Notes under the pieces: model-generated | The model's input: only the letters and a program-made list of their open reading frames with translations | Databases searched by the model: none | What the model was told of the DNA's origin: nothing | DNA from: CAWCKS01 sp963796195 | GTDB lineage: Bacteria; Pseudomonadota; Alphaproteobacteria; Rhizobiales; Xanthobacteraceae | Assembly (NCBI GenBank): GCA_963796195.1 | Contig: CAWCKS010000004.1 | Location: 62,001-126,000 of the forward strand | Length of the DNA: 64,000 bases | Direction: 5' to 3' | Shown here: piece by piece, positions 1 through 8,288 of the stretch | How the letters are laid out: every line of letters starts with the position of its first letter | Numbering within the stretch: position 1 is the first letter of the stretch | Position numbers and translations under genes: made by a program

Positions 1-289
1 AGCCGCTTCATCTCCTGCTCCGTCGGCGTCGCCATCCAGCTCGCCGACTTCGGCGGCGACCGCCGCCTGCGCACGCATTCAAGCCGCGTGCGAAACCGCG
101 GGCTTTACCTTCGGCGCCGCGTCCGATGGCACGGGCCTGCTCAAGGACTGCTACAATCCGATTGTCGAGCGCATGCCCCAGCCCGCGATCGCCAGAAAGC
201 ATCCGCTGCCGAAGGTCGACTCAGCGCTGGTCGATAGCTGCCGCTCCAGCCGCACCATGCCTTCGGCCTCGGCGCGCCCGGCGAAGTAA
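1..289 (+). CDS. 3' end of a secreted Cys-containing small protein (partial)
   Basis: An open frame enters from the left edge (codons start at base 2) and stops at TAA 287-289. The visible part is an Ala/Ser/Pro-rich linker followed by a compact region with the pattern CxRIQAACETAGF, then DCYNPI and a final DSC, giving four cysteines. Short periplasmic proteins with this Cys spacing are common hypothetical proteins in Bradyrhizobium; that match is from memory. The start and any signal peptide lie outside the window. Function is unknown. Confidence 0.6.
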   Translation, partial: AASSPAPSASPSSSPTSAATAACARIQAACETAGFTFGAASDGTGLLKDCYNPIVERMPQPAIARKHPLPKVDSALVDSCRSSRTMPSASARPAK

Positions 290-343
290 GTCGGCCGCAG
301 CGACCATGTTGACATCGTCGTCTCGAATGCGAATTCTGATGGC

Positions 344-955
344 ATGGGCCATCCGAAATTCAGCCATGACGATTTTCTCGGTGCCGCGCTGGCCGTGATC
401 GCAGAGCGCGGCGTCGCCGGCGTGACCATCGCATCGGTCAGCGAACGCCTGGGATCGCCGACCGGCTCGTTCTATCACCGCTTCGCCTCGCGCGATGTCC
501 TGCTCGGATCGCTGTGGCTGCGCGCGGTCCTGGAATTCCAGACCGGCATCCGCGCAGCGCTCGAAGCCGGCGACGGCCTGGCCGCCGCACTCCACACGCC
601 GGCGTGGGTGAGGAAACACCCCGATAATGCGCGTCTGCTTTTGCTCTACGACCGCAAGGATTTCCTGCACGGGGAATGGCCTGACGAGTTGCGCGAGCGG
701 GTCGCCGAGATGACTTTAAGCATGGAGAGCGGATCGCGGCGCTGGGCGCGCGTGATCTTCGGCAAGGAGGGACGCGACGAAGTGCGTCTCGCGCAGTTCC
801 TGATCTCCGAGCTTCCGGTCGCGCTGGTCCGGCAACACCTGTTGCACGGCCAGCGACCGCCGCCGCTCGTCGACCGCATCATCCGCGCGACCTATCGGGC
901 TGTCCTCGCGGACTATCGATCCGCAAAGGCCCCCTCGCGCCGCGCGAAGCCGTAG
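344..955 (+). CDS. TetR/AcrR-family transcriptional regulator
   Basis: A 203-residue protein of normal TetR length. Residues about 8-55 form the helix-turn-helix, with the typical run VTIASVSERLG followed by GSFYHRFASRD, as in TetR recognition helices. The C-terminal two thirds is the variable ligand-binding and dimerisation domain, so the ligand cannot be predicted. The neighbouring flavoprotein gene is on the opposite strand and convergent, so it does not share a promoter with this gene. Target genes are unknown. Confidence 0.9.
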   Translation: MGHPKFSHDDFLGAALAVIAERGVAGVTIASVSERLGSPTGSFYHRFASRDVLLGSLWLRAVLEFQTGIRAALEAGDGLAAALHTPAWVRKHPDNARLLLLYDRKDFLHGEWPDELRERVAEMTLSMESGSRRWARVIFGKEGRDEVRLAQFLISELPVALVRQHLLHGQRPPPLVDRIIRATYRAVLADYRSAKAPSRRAKP

Positions 956-979
956 TTGCCTGCCGGGCTATTGTGACCG

Positions 980-1507
980 CTACCACGCCGGAATGAAGCG
1001 CCAGGAGTCGTCAGGCTGGCGTTGCAGCAGCGTTCGACCGTGGCCAAACGGCTCCGGTGTCAGGCCGCGAGCGTGGACCTCGACCCGGTCGACCTCGACC
1101 TGGATGACGATCATGTTGCCGTCGGCGAAACCAGGCGGGAAGCGCGCGTCGAGCTCGCTCGGCCACATGGTTCGCATCACCGCGACATCCTCGATGATCG
1201 CAGCCCGACCGCCCAAGGCAATATAGCGCTCGCCGGACGAATGCTGAAACGCAAGCGTCACCTGCGGCGCGGCGCGCATCTCGGCGACCTTGCGCGAACT
1301 GCGGCGGACCAGAAAGCGCCTGGTCCATTCATCGGCCCCCGGCAGCCCGGCCGAGGTATTGACCGCCCGCGCATTGGTGCCGCCCTCCAGCGACCGGGTG
1401 GCGAGCCAGCAGATCGGCACCTCGGCAATCGTTGCACGCGCAGCGGCAAGGAACTTGACGATGTCCACTTCGGTGACCTTCGGGACCGGCGGCATCGTGG
1501 TCGACAT
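980..1507 (-). CDS. Pyridoxamine 5'-phosphate oxidase-like flavin-binding protein
   Basis: A 175-residue protein read from the ATG at 1507, chosen because GGGAG lies about 8 bases upstream; a longer in-frame start at 1555 lacks this. The fold is the split-barrel PNPOx type: an N-terminal strand with ICWLATRSLEGGTNARAV, then RRSSRKVAEMRAAPQVTLAF, the stretch that contacts flavin phosphate in the family, and a C-terminal Trp-rich end. Members are FMN- or F420-binding oxidoreductases or general-stress proteins. The substrate cannot be named from sequence. Confidence 0.85.
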   Translation of the reverse strand: MSTTMPPVPKVTEVDIVKFLAAARATIAEVPICWLATRSLEGGTNARAVNTSAGLPGADEWTRRFLVRRSSRKVAEMRAAPQVTLAFQHSSGERYIALGGRAAIIEDVAVMRTMWPSELDARFPPGFADGNMIVIQVEVDRVEVHARGLTPEPFGHGRTLLQRQPDDSWRFIPAW

Positions 1508-1616
1508 CTGGCTGCTCCCTCGACGGACGGATCCACTCTGCCTGATATAGATCATTGTGTCTAGAATTCATATTCTACATATCGATTTTGGCCGCGAGGC
1601 TGCCCTCGGTGGTGTC

Positions 1617-2004
1617 CTAATCTGAATTTTGGCGGCCAGCGAAAGTGCCACGCCTCAGCAACACGGCCATGTACAGAATAATCGCGAGCGAAATCACAAA
1701 TCCATCGATCCGCTCGATTTTCATCAGGAGCGGTAAGTCCATCCAACTACCATCGACGTAGAAGTCCCAAACCGTTGCGGACAAACCAACCAAGAACGCA
1801 GCAACCAAGAAATACACACCCTCGGGGCGCCGAAATATCAGCAGGCCTGTCGCCAACGCCTTGCATCCCAGATTAAGTCCGACCCCGAACTTCACCGTTG
1901 CTGGGTATGACTCGAACGATGCCCATTTGGGTCGATAAATTATAAGCTACAGTGGCGACCAGATAGGCGATAGCGACCCAGAACCAAGCAGATCGGCGCT
2001 TCAT
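1617..2004 (-). pseudogene. Small membrane protein, apparently frameshifted
   Basis: The frame ending at 1617 encodes two to three hydrophobic segments (VYFLVAAFLVGLSA, FVISLAIILYMAVLL) but opens only at a GTG near 1895 that has no ribosome site. A well-placed start lies upstream at ATG 2004 (GAGGG eight bases before it), giving MKRRSAWFWVAIAYLVATVAY, a typical first membrane helix, in a different frame that soon stops. Joining the frames near 1920-1930 gives a roughly 129-residue four-helix membrane protein. I infer one indel. The family is not recognised. Confidence 0.45.
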
Positions 2005-2150
2005 TCCTTTGCCCTCTGCTCCGCCCCGATAGCCGCTCTCACCGCCTCACGCGGGCCTGTGATCCTCGCGGTTGCCGTATAGGCGCTCGTAGGACCACGC
2101 ACAGGCGCCTGTGGCCGAATTAGAACACGTACCGCCGAGAGTGCGACCCA

Positions 2151-3365
2151 TCAGCGCCAGAGCTGCTTGCTCGCGAGCGCCGCGCCCTCGACCAGCGTGT
2201 CAAGCTTGGCCCAGGCGATTTGCGGATAGACGCGTCCGCCGAGACCGCAATCGGTTGCCGCGATCACCCGTTCGCGCCCGACAAGATTGGCGAAGCGAAG
2301 GATGCGCTCGGCCACCAGTTCGGGATGTTCGACGACATTGGTGGCATGGCTGACCACGCCGGGCAGGATCAGCTTGTCGTCGGGCAGCTTGACGTCCTGC
2401 CACACGCGCCACTCGTGCTCGTGGCGGACATTGCCGGCCTCGAACGAATAGGCCTGGCAGTCCACCGCCAGCATCACCTCGACGATGTCGCGCATCGGAA
2501 TGTCGGTGGTGTGAGGACCGTGCCAGCTGCCCCAGCACAGGTGGAAGCGGATGCGATCTTTTGGCAGCCCCCGGATTGCGTGATTGAGCGCTTCGATGCG
2601 CTTCATCGAGAAGCGCTGATATTCGGCGACACTCGGCGCCGGATTGATCTGGTCCCAGTTTTCGGCGATGCAGGGATCATCGAGTTGCAGGATCAGCCCG
2701 GCGTCGATGATCGCCTTGTACTCCTCGCGCATGGCATCGGCGCAGGCGAACAGGAACTCATCGTCGGTCGCATAGTATTTGTTGCCGATGCGTGACGCGC
2801 TGCCCGGCGCGATCGATGTCATAAAACCTTCGGCCACACCGGCCGCCTGCAGGCCGGCCTTGAAGTGCGCGATGTCGGCGGCGATCGCAGCCTGTCCCGT
2901 ATAGGTCAACGGCGCGATGCAGACCGGCACCTGGAGCGCGATCGGCCCGGTCGAGACGCCGGACTCCGGATCGCTGTAGGCGGCGCGAAAGCGCTCGCGG
3001 TCGCGCCGATCGGAAAAGCTGGTCAGGACCACCTCGCCGTCGTTGCGGCGCCGCGGCGGCACCTGCGCGAGCGAAACATTCGTCAGTTCTAGCCCGCCGA
3101 GGCGCTGGAACGAGTAACTCCACCAGGCGCCGTAATTGATCTTGTGGCGCATCGCCTTGCCGAACTCGCCGTCGCCCGGGATGTCGATGCCTATTGTCTT
3201 TTGCTGCTTGACCGTGTCGATGACGGCGGCCTCGAGCTGCGCCTGAAACGCCGCTTCATCGGAGGCCTCGCCAGCGGCCCGCGCGCGGTTCGCCTCGATC
3301 AAAGCGTCAGGCCGCGGCAGACTGCCGGCATGGCTGGTCAGGATGTGGCTGCTGCTGCGCTGCAT
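2151..3365 (-). CDS. Cobalamin-independent methionine synthase II family protein (MetE C-terminal domain-like)
   Basis: A 404-residue single-domain protein resembling the C-terminal catalytic barrel of MetE. It opens with ILTSHAGSLPRP, a typical start of this family. Zinc-binding positions look present: HLCWG in the middle and a late Cys in TDCGLGGR. Stand-alone relatives of about 370-400 residues act in methyl transfer or in epoxide/thiol chemistry, and many are uncharacterised. The N-terminal folate-binding barrel of true MetE is missing, so direct methionine synthesis from methyl-folate is unlikely without a partner. The next gene starts more than 40 bases away and encodes an unrelated cyclase. 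Confidence 0.85.
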   Translation of the reverse strand: MQRSSSHILTSHAGSLPRPDALIEANRARAAGEASDEAAFQAQLEAAVIDTVKQQKTIGIDIPGDGEFGKAMRHKINYGAWWSYSFQRLGGLELTNVSLAQVPPRRRNDGEVVLTSFSDRRDRERFRAAYSDPESGVSTGPIALQVPVCIAPLTYTGQAAIAADIAHFKAGLQAAGVAEGFMTSIAPGSASRIGNKYYATDDEFLFACADAMREEYKAIIDAGLILQLDDPCIAENWDQINPAPSVAEYQRFSMKRIEALNHAIRGLPKDRIRFHLCWGSWHGPHTTDIPMRDIVEVMLAVDCQAYSFEAGNVRHEHEWRVWQDVKLPDDKLILPGVVSHATNVVEHPELVAERILRFANLVGRERVIAATDCGLGGRVYPQIAWAKLDTLVEGAALASKQLWR

Positions 3366-3409
3366 CTTGGTTCTCCCCGCAACTGACGCAAACTTTCGAT
3401 CGTCGAAGG

Positions 3410-5203
3410 TTACCTGCCGGAGCCGCCCGTGTCTCCGGGAAGTCGGTCCTGCAATTGAGTTCGGCCTGGCAGCACGCCGGCGGCACGGAGCGCCACGACG
3501 AAACGCTCGCGCTCATCTGCCAGCATAAACGGATAGGTATCGTCGATATAGGCGAGATCAAATCCAGGCTGCATCTTCGCGAGTTCCTTCGCCGCATTTC
3601 GCGCGCGGTCCTCGAAGCCGCGCGCGCTCAATGCCGCGACCAGACGCTGTCGCGCCCGAACGTTCGCTGTCTGCACGCGTACCGCCCGCTCGGCAGTGGT
3701 GATCGCCTCGTCAAAATCGCCCAGCAGAAAATGGCACAGGCTCTGGTCGGCGATCGCGAGCGAACGGAAACGGTACTGCGGATCAAGGCGCAGAATCGCA
3801 TCCAGATGCGGCAGCAACTCCGCAGGCCGGCCGGAGAATTCGAGAATGCAGGCGAGGAAGTGACGGGCCAGGGGCGCACTTGGGTTGAGGGCGACGGCCC
3901 GTTCCGTGCCTTCCAGCGCCGAGGCAAAGTCGCGTTGGGTCCACAGCCGGCCCATGCCCCAAAGCCCCTGCGCCAGCCATTCGCGATCGTCGAACGAGAT
4001 CGCCTGCTCGGCGGCATCGAGAGAGGCCTGCAGCGCGGCACCGCGGCTCTCGGCCCAGCCCAGAATACCCTCATGATAGTGACACAGCGACAATAGCGAC
4101 CAGGCCCGCGCCGACGAAGGGTCGATCTTCAGCGCCTGAGCCAGTTGATCGCGCGCTTCGGCGTGGCCGGCCCGCGTCATGCGTTCCTGCAGCGCCAGCG
4201 CCTTCAACTCGTGATCCCATGCGCCGAGATCGGACGGGTGTTTGCGCGCCACGCGCCGCGCCTCCGCGCGGGCGATTTCCGGCTCGATCGATACGCATAT
4301 GCGTTCGGCGATCTCATCCTGGACGTGAAAAACGTCGGCGACGCCACGATCGTAGCGCTCGGCGAACAGATGATGTCCACTCGACGCCTCGATCAACTGG
4401 ATGGTGATGCGGATCTGTTCGCCGGCGCGGCGTGCACTGCCTTCGACAAGATAGGCGGCGCCCAGTTCCTTGCAGATCTCGGTGACGTTCTTCGGCTTGT
4501 TTTTGTATGCGAAGGTCGAGTTGCGGGCGACCACCGGAAACCAGCGCCAATAGGACAGCGCGGTGATGATGTCTTCCGTCAAGCCATCGACGAAATAGTC
4601 TTCCGCCGGATCCTTCGAAAGATTGTCGAACGGCAGCACCGCGACGGCGCGCAAATCGGCGAAATCACCGCGGCGCGCTACCGTTGCAATCCCGGGCCCG
4701 GCGGCGATCCGGAAGACCTGCACCGGACGCGCAATATTCTTCAGGGGCTGCTCGCCGAGGTCTTCGAATGCGAAACGGACCTTGTCGCGAACCTGGTCAT
4801 GCGCAGAACGCGACAAACAAATGCCGCCGGGATCGGCGAGACCTTCGAGTCGCGCGGCGACGTTGACACCGTCTCCGAACACATCGCCGTTTTCGACCAT
4901 GATGTCGCCGACGTTGACACCGATGCGGAGCGCAAACGGCTTCGCGCGATCGCGGTTGATTTCGGCGAGTCCGCGCTGGATTTCGACGGCGCATTCGACC
5001 GCCTGGATGGCGCTGGCAAATTCGAGCAGGAAGCCGTCGCCCATCGTTTTCACGATACGGCCGCCGCGCGCGGCGATCGCGGGTTCAATCACCGTCTCGC
5101 GCAAGGTGCCGACTGCCGCCAGTGTCCCCGGCTCGTCGTCGCCCATCAGGCGGCTGTAGCCTACAATGTCGGCAGCGACGATGGCGGCCAGCCTGCGCTC
5201 CAT
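3410..5203 (-). CDS. Class III adenylate/guanylate cyclase with TolB-like and TPR domains
   Basis: 597 residues. Residues 1-170 are a class III nucleotidyl cyclase domain: metal-binding Asp in AADIVGYSRLM (D12) and in KTMGDGF (D56), with the NVAARLEG catalytic stretch following. Residues about 185-310 (AVLPFDNLSKDP onward) match the TolB/FlgO-like module found in rhizobial cyclases. From about 330 to the end there are several tetratricopeptide-type helical repeats. There is no membrane segment, so it is probably cytoplasmic. Bradyrhizobium carries many such paralogues; the stimulus is unknown. Confidence 0.9.
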   Translation of the reverse strand: MERRLAAIVAADIVGYSRLMGDDEPGTLAAVGTLRETVIEPAIAARGGRIVKTMGDGFLLEFASAIQAVECAVEIQRGLAEINRDRAKPFALRIGVNVGDIMVENGDVFGDGVNVAARLEGLADPGGICLSRSAHDQVRDKVRFAFEDLGEQPLKNIARPVQVFRIAAGPGIATVARRGDFADLRAVAVLPFDNLSKDPAEDYFVDGLTEDIITALSYWRWFPVVARNSTFAYKNKPKNVTEICKELGAAYLVEGSARRAGEQIRITIQLIEASSGHHLFAERYDRGVADVFHVQDEIAERICVSIEPEIARAEARRVARKHPSDLGAWDHELKALALQERMTRAGHAEARDQLAQALKIDPSSARAWSLLSLCHYHEGILGWAESRGAALQASLDAAEQAISFDDREWLAQGLWGMGRLWTQRDFASALEGTERAVALNPSAPLARHFLACILEFSGRPAELLPHLDAILRLDPQYRFRSLAIADQSLCHFLLGDFDEAITTAERAVRVQTANVRARQRLVAALSARGFEDRARNAAKELAKMQPGFDLAYIDDTYPFMLADERERFVVALRAAGVLPGRTQLQDRLPGDTGGSGR

Positions 5204-5404
5204 CTCGGCAGCTCCAGATCACGTTTCAACCGGTCGGCACCAGCAGCGAAGCTAACTTATCCGACCACGGCGAAGCTGTCGACGCGACGGATTGGCGATG
5301 CGACGAACTTGCGGCAGACTGGCAATCCGCGAAGCGGAAGCTTCATGCTCTTGCGGGGTCGCCCCCTCTCTCACTAGTCTCAAAACCGGCCAAGGCGCCA
5401 AATC

Positions 5405-6271
5405 ATGCACATCCTGGTCAACGGCGTAAAACTGTTCTTCGACGTCGAGGGCGCAAAGCTCGTGCCCGACGGCGCGGTGATGCGCGAGAAGCCGACGCTC
5501 TTGCTGCTGCACGGCGGCCCCGGTTTCGATCACGCATCATTCAAGCCGCTTTATGCGCCGCTCGCCGAGGTCGCCCAGCTCGTCTACCTCGAGCATCGCG
5601 GCAATGGCCGCAGCGACGGCGGCCCGACGGAAAAATGGAATCTGGCGCAATGGGGCGACGACATCGCCGCGTTCTGCGATGCGCTTGGGATCATCAAGCC
5701 TGTCGTGCTCGGGGTGTCGTTCGGAGGCATGGTGACGATGTCGTACGCGACCCGGCATCCCGATCATCCCGCAAAAATCATTCTGATCACGACGATGGGC
5801 TCGGGCAACTCGCACCGCGACCGTGCCGTCACGATGTTCGAGCAGCTTGGCGGGCCGGAGGTCGGCGCGCTGGCGCGGCGGCGCTTCCTCGAGGGCCGCG
5901 GCCAGGTCGACCGCGCCGACCTCGACAAATGGCGGGCGCTCGCAATGCCGCACTACCAGCGCAAGCCGCGCGACCCGGACTTGGCGCTGCGCACGGTGAG
6001 CCGGCCGGAGGTGCTGCAGCATTTCACGCAGCCTGGCGGCGAAGGCCTCACCTTCAGCATCCTGGGCGACCTGCAGCGCGTCAAATGTCCGACGCTGGTG
6101 CTCGGCGGCGATGACGACCCGATGACGCCGATCGAATGCCAGATCGAGATCGCAGAGGCGCTCCCGAAACATCTCGTTGAGTTCAAGCGATATGCCGACT
6201 GCGGACATGGCGTAGTCCCTGACGTCGGCGAACCCGCGCTGAAGGTGATCCGGGATTTTGTGGTGGGCTGA
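5405..6271 (+). CDS. Alpha/beta hydrolase, proline iminopeptidase-like (S33 type)
   Basis: 288 residues with the standard fold signatures: oxyanion loop LLHGGPGF at about 35-41, nucleophile elbow GVSFGG with Ser105, an acid in LGGDDDP near 240 and His in CGHGVVPD near the C-terminus. HGGPG followed by DHRGxGRS-like LEHRGNGRSDGG is typical of prolyl iminopeptidases and related peptidases or lactonases. It has no signal peptide, so it is cytoplasmic. Its stop lies seven bases from the convergent stop of the HAD gene. Substrate is unknown. Confidence 0.88.
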   Translation: MHILVNGVKLFFDVEGAKLVPDGAVMREKPTLLLLHGGPGFDHASFKPLYAPLAEVAQLVYLEHRGNGRSDGGPTEKWNLAQWGDDIAAFCDALGIIKPVVLGVSFGGMVTMSYATRHPDHPAKIILITTMGSGNSHRDRAVTMFEQLGGPEVGALARRRFLEGRGQVDRADLDKWRALAMPHYQRKPRDPDLALRTVSRPEVLQHFTQPGGEGLTFSILGDLQRVKCPTLVLGGDDDPMTPIECQIEIAEALPKHLVEFKRYADCGHGVVPDVGEPALKVIRDFVVG

Positions 6272-6277
6272 GGGTCG

Positions 6278-6889
6278 CTAGAACCGCAGCCCCAACGCCC
6301 GCAAATCCTGTTCGCACTGATCAGCCGTCGTGAACAGGCGGGCCTGCAGCCCGACGCGCAACGCGCCGTCGACGTTGCCCTGAACGTCGTCGAGGAACAC
6401 GGTTTCTGCGGGCTCAAGGCCGAAGGTTTCGATGAGGTGCCGAAAGATCCCGTCGTGCGGCTTGAGCATGCCGACCTCGGCGGAGACCACCGCGCCGTTG
6501 AACAGCTCCCAGAACTCGTAGCGCGACTTCAGGTGCGCCACGATCTCGCGGACGTTGTCGGTCAGCGCAAACAGCCGGTAGCCGGCACTCTGCAGGCGGC
6601 GCGCGATGGCTTCGGTGCCGTCGATCAGCTCCTGATGATCCATGGCGTGAAACAACAAGGCTGCGGCCTCTTCTTTCGTGAGGCCGTGCTCGGCCTGATA
6701 AGCCAGCTCCGCTTCGGCCTGGGTCACCTCACCGCGGTTCAGGCGCAGCCAGAGCGGCGAGCGCAGCAGCATCGTGCGCGCCCGGTTCTCCGCACTATCA
6801 GGCGCAAGATCGAAGCAGCGCCGAATGACCTCGGGCGGCGACCACTGCACGAACACGTTGCCGATGTCGAAGACGACGTTTTTGATCAT
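6278..6889 (-). CDS. HAD-superfamily hydrolase (subclass IA, YihX-like)
   Basis: 203 residues from the ATG at 6889, which has GAGG eight bases upstream; the frame extends further but without a ribosome site. Motif I is VVFDIGNV, with the nucleophile Asp8 but Gly where most phosphatases have the second Asp, as in the YihX/glucose-1-phosphatase type. Motif II is FALTDN, the motif III Lys is in GMLKP, and motif IV is FLDDVQGNV. A small sugar-phosphate phosphatase is the likely role; the substrate is inferred only from family. Confidence 0.88.
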   Translation of the reverse strand: MIKNVVFDIGNVFVQWSPPEVIRRCFDLAPDSAENRARTMLLRSPLWLRLNRGEVTQAEAELAYQAEHGLTKEEAAALLFHAMDHQELIDGTEAIARRLQSAGYRLFALTDNVREIVAHLKSRYEFWELFNGAVVSAEVGMLKPHDGIFRHLIETFGLEPAETVFLDDVQGNVDGALRVGLQARLFTTADQCEQDLRALGLRF

Positions 6890-7000
6890 GTCGATTACCT
6901 CGCGGCGGTATCGCCCGCCGCGGGTATCATTGCACAGGAGAACTTGACGAGCTTGTGTCCGCGCTGGCAATCACACAGCGCAAGAGTGCCGGCCAATCAA

Positions 7001-7240
7001 TCAGAACGCGCTGTCCCACGGGCTCGGCGCCCAGCGCCGGGTCGGCGCCTCACGCAGCCAGCGCGATTGCTCGTAGCGCCTGAGCTGCTCGACCTTGACC
7101 AAACAGGTATCGGACGGCTGCAACCCGCAACTCTCCCAGCGCTCGCAGTCGGCGCAAACAAACTGATCCTGCTTACCGGGGCCGGCGATGGCTCCGAAGA
7201 TATTCAGGGCTATCCGCCGGATGGTGTCGAACACGGCCAT
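7001..7240 (-). CDS. Small Cys-containing hypothetical protein
   Basis: 79 residues from the ATG at 7240. An in-frame ATG four codons earlier is contained in its own ribosome site (GGAGG at five bases), so the second ATG is chosen. The N-terminal 25 residues are hydrophobic/amphipathic (FDTIRRIALNIFGAIAG). The centre has CADCERWESCGLQPSDTC, four cysteines that could bind a metal or iron-sulfur cluster. No family is recognised. Confidence 0.65.
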   Translation of the reverse strand: MAVFDTIRRIALNIFGAIAGPGKQDQFVCADCERWESCGLQPSDTCLVKVEQLRRYEQSRWLREAPTRRWAPSPWDSAF

Positions 7241-7336
7241 GATGACCTCCAAGTCCTGAGATTATTCAGATTTATCGCAGGCCGGCCGGTCGCCGTTGTT
7301 GACCCAGCGCAAATCGAGCTTGACTTGGTTACGTCG

Positions 7337-7356
7337 TTGTATTGATATCGATACAA
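7337..7356. promoter_or_regulatory. 20-bp palindrome, probable GntR operator
   Basis: TTGTATTGATATCGATACAA is a palindrome with one mismatched pair out of ten. It lies about 40 bases before the first gene of the operon that ends with a GntR/HutC-type regulator at 11786. Its size, AT-rich arms and position fit an operator overlapping the promoter. That the GntR protein binds it is inference. Confidence 0.6.
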
Positions 7357-7394
7357 GCAGACAACACCAGCCAAAATGATGCGAGTGAATCGCC

Positions 7395-8285
7395 ATGACC
7401 ACGACCTCATCTGCAAAATTCCGCGAGATGCTGCGGACCAACCGCCTGCTGGCGTTGCCCGGCGTCTACGACGGAATTTCCGCGCGCTTGTCCGAGCAGC
7501 GTGGCTTCAAGGCGATCTACATGACCGGAGCCGGAACCGCGATGTCCTACGGCTTTCCGGATTTCGGCCTGCTCACCGCGACAGAAATGGCCGGCCGCGC
7601 CGGCACTATCGCGCAAGCCGTGAACATCCCACTGATCGCCGACGCCGACACTGGCTACGGCAACGAGCTCAACGTCACCCGCACCGTGCGCGACTATGAG
7701 CGCGGCGGTGTCGCCGGCCTGCACATCGAGGACCAGGTGTCGCCCAAGCGCTGCGGCCATCTCGACGGCAAGGAAATCATTCCGCGCGACGAATACATCT
7801 CGAAGATCCGCGCCGCGGTCGCGGCGCGGCGCGACGAAAGCTTCTTCATCATCGCCCGCACCGACGCGCGCGCCGTGGCTGGCTTTGACGAGGCCATTGG
7901 GCGCGCCAATGCCGCGCTCGCCGCCGGCGCCGACATGGCGTTCGTCGAGGCGACGGAGAATGTCGAGGAGATGGCAGCGGTGCCGAAGCGTGTCAACGGC
8001 CCCTGCCTCCTCAACATCGTGCGCGGCGGCAAGACGCCCGACGTCGACCTCAAGCATGTCGAGGAGATGGGCTATCGAGTCGCGATCCTGCCGAGCCTGC
8101 TGCTCGGCGCGGCGCTCGAAGCATTCGACTGCGCGCTGTCGCAGCTGATGGAAACCGGCACGCCTCCGGCTTCGACGGCGGGCGCAGCACTGGTGCGCGA
8201 CCGCTTCCGCCGCTTCGGCGCCGACGAGTGGGACGCACTGCGCACCCAATTCCGCGACGCGCAAGGCAACCAGGCCGCAAGCTAG
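7395..8285 (+). CDS. Isocitrate lyase/PEP mutase family lyase (methylisocitrate or 2,3-dimethylmalate lyase-like)
   Basis: 296 residues, the length of PrpB-type lyases. Active-site signatures are present: metal-binding DADTGYG (D83, D85), the HIEDQ strand and SPKRCGHL with catalytic Cys120, the version found in true C-C lyases rather than in PEP mutases. Such enzymes cleave 2-methylisocitrate or 2,3-dimethylmalate, often to pyruvate plus a carboxylate. The next gene starts four bases after the stop, and the operon supplies aconitase-type and PrpD-type enzymes that could make its substrate. No citrate synthase-like gene is present, so a plain propionate-degrading methylcitrate cycle is incomplete here. 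Confidence 0.87.
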   Translation: MTTTSSAKFREMLRTNRLLALPGVYDGISARLSEQRGFKAIYMTGAGTAMSYGFPDFGLLTATEMAGRAGTIAQAVNIPLIADADTGYGNELNVTRTVRDYERGGVAGLHIEDQVSPKRCGHLDGKEIIPRDEYISKIRAAVAARRDESFFIIARTDARAVAGFDEAIGRANAALAAGADMAFVEATENVEEMAAVPKRVNGPCLLNIVRGGKTPDVDLKHVEEMGYRVAILPSLLLGAALEAFDCALSQLMETGTPPASTAGAALVRDRFRRFGADEWDALRTQFRDAQGNQAAS

Positions 8286-8288
8286 ACC

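Noticed and set aside
4145..5377. A 410-codon plus-strand frame opposite the cyclase gene
   Set aside because: It mirrors the cyclase codons, has no family features, and the cyclase motifs on the other strand are unambiguous.
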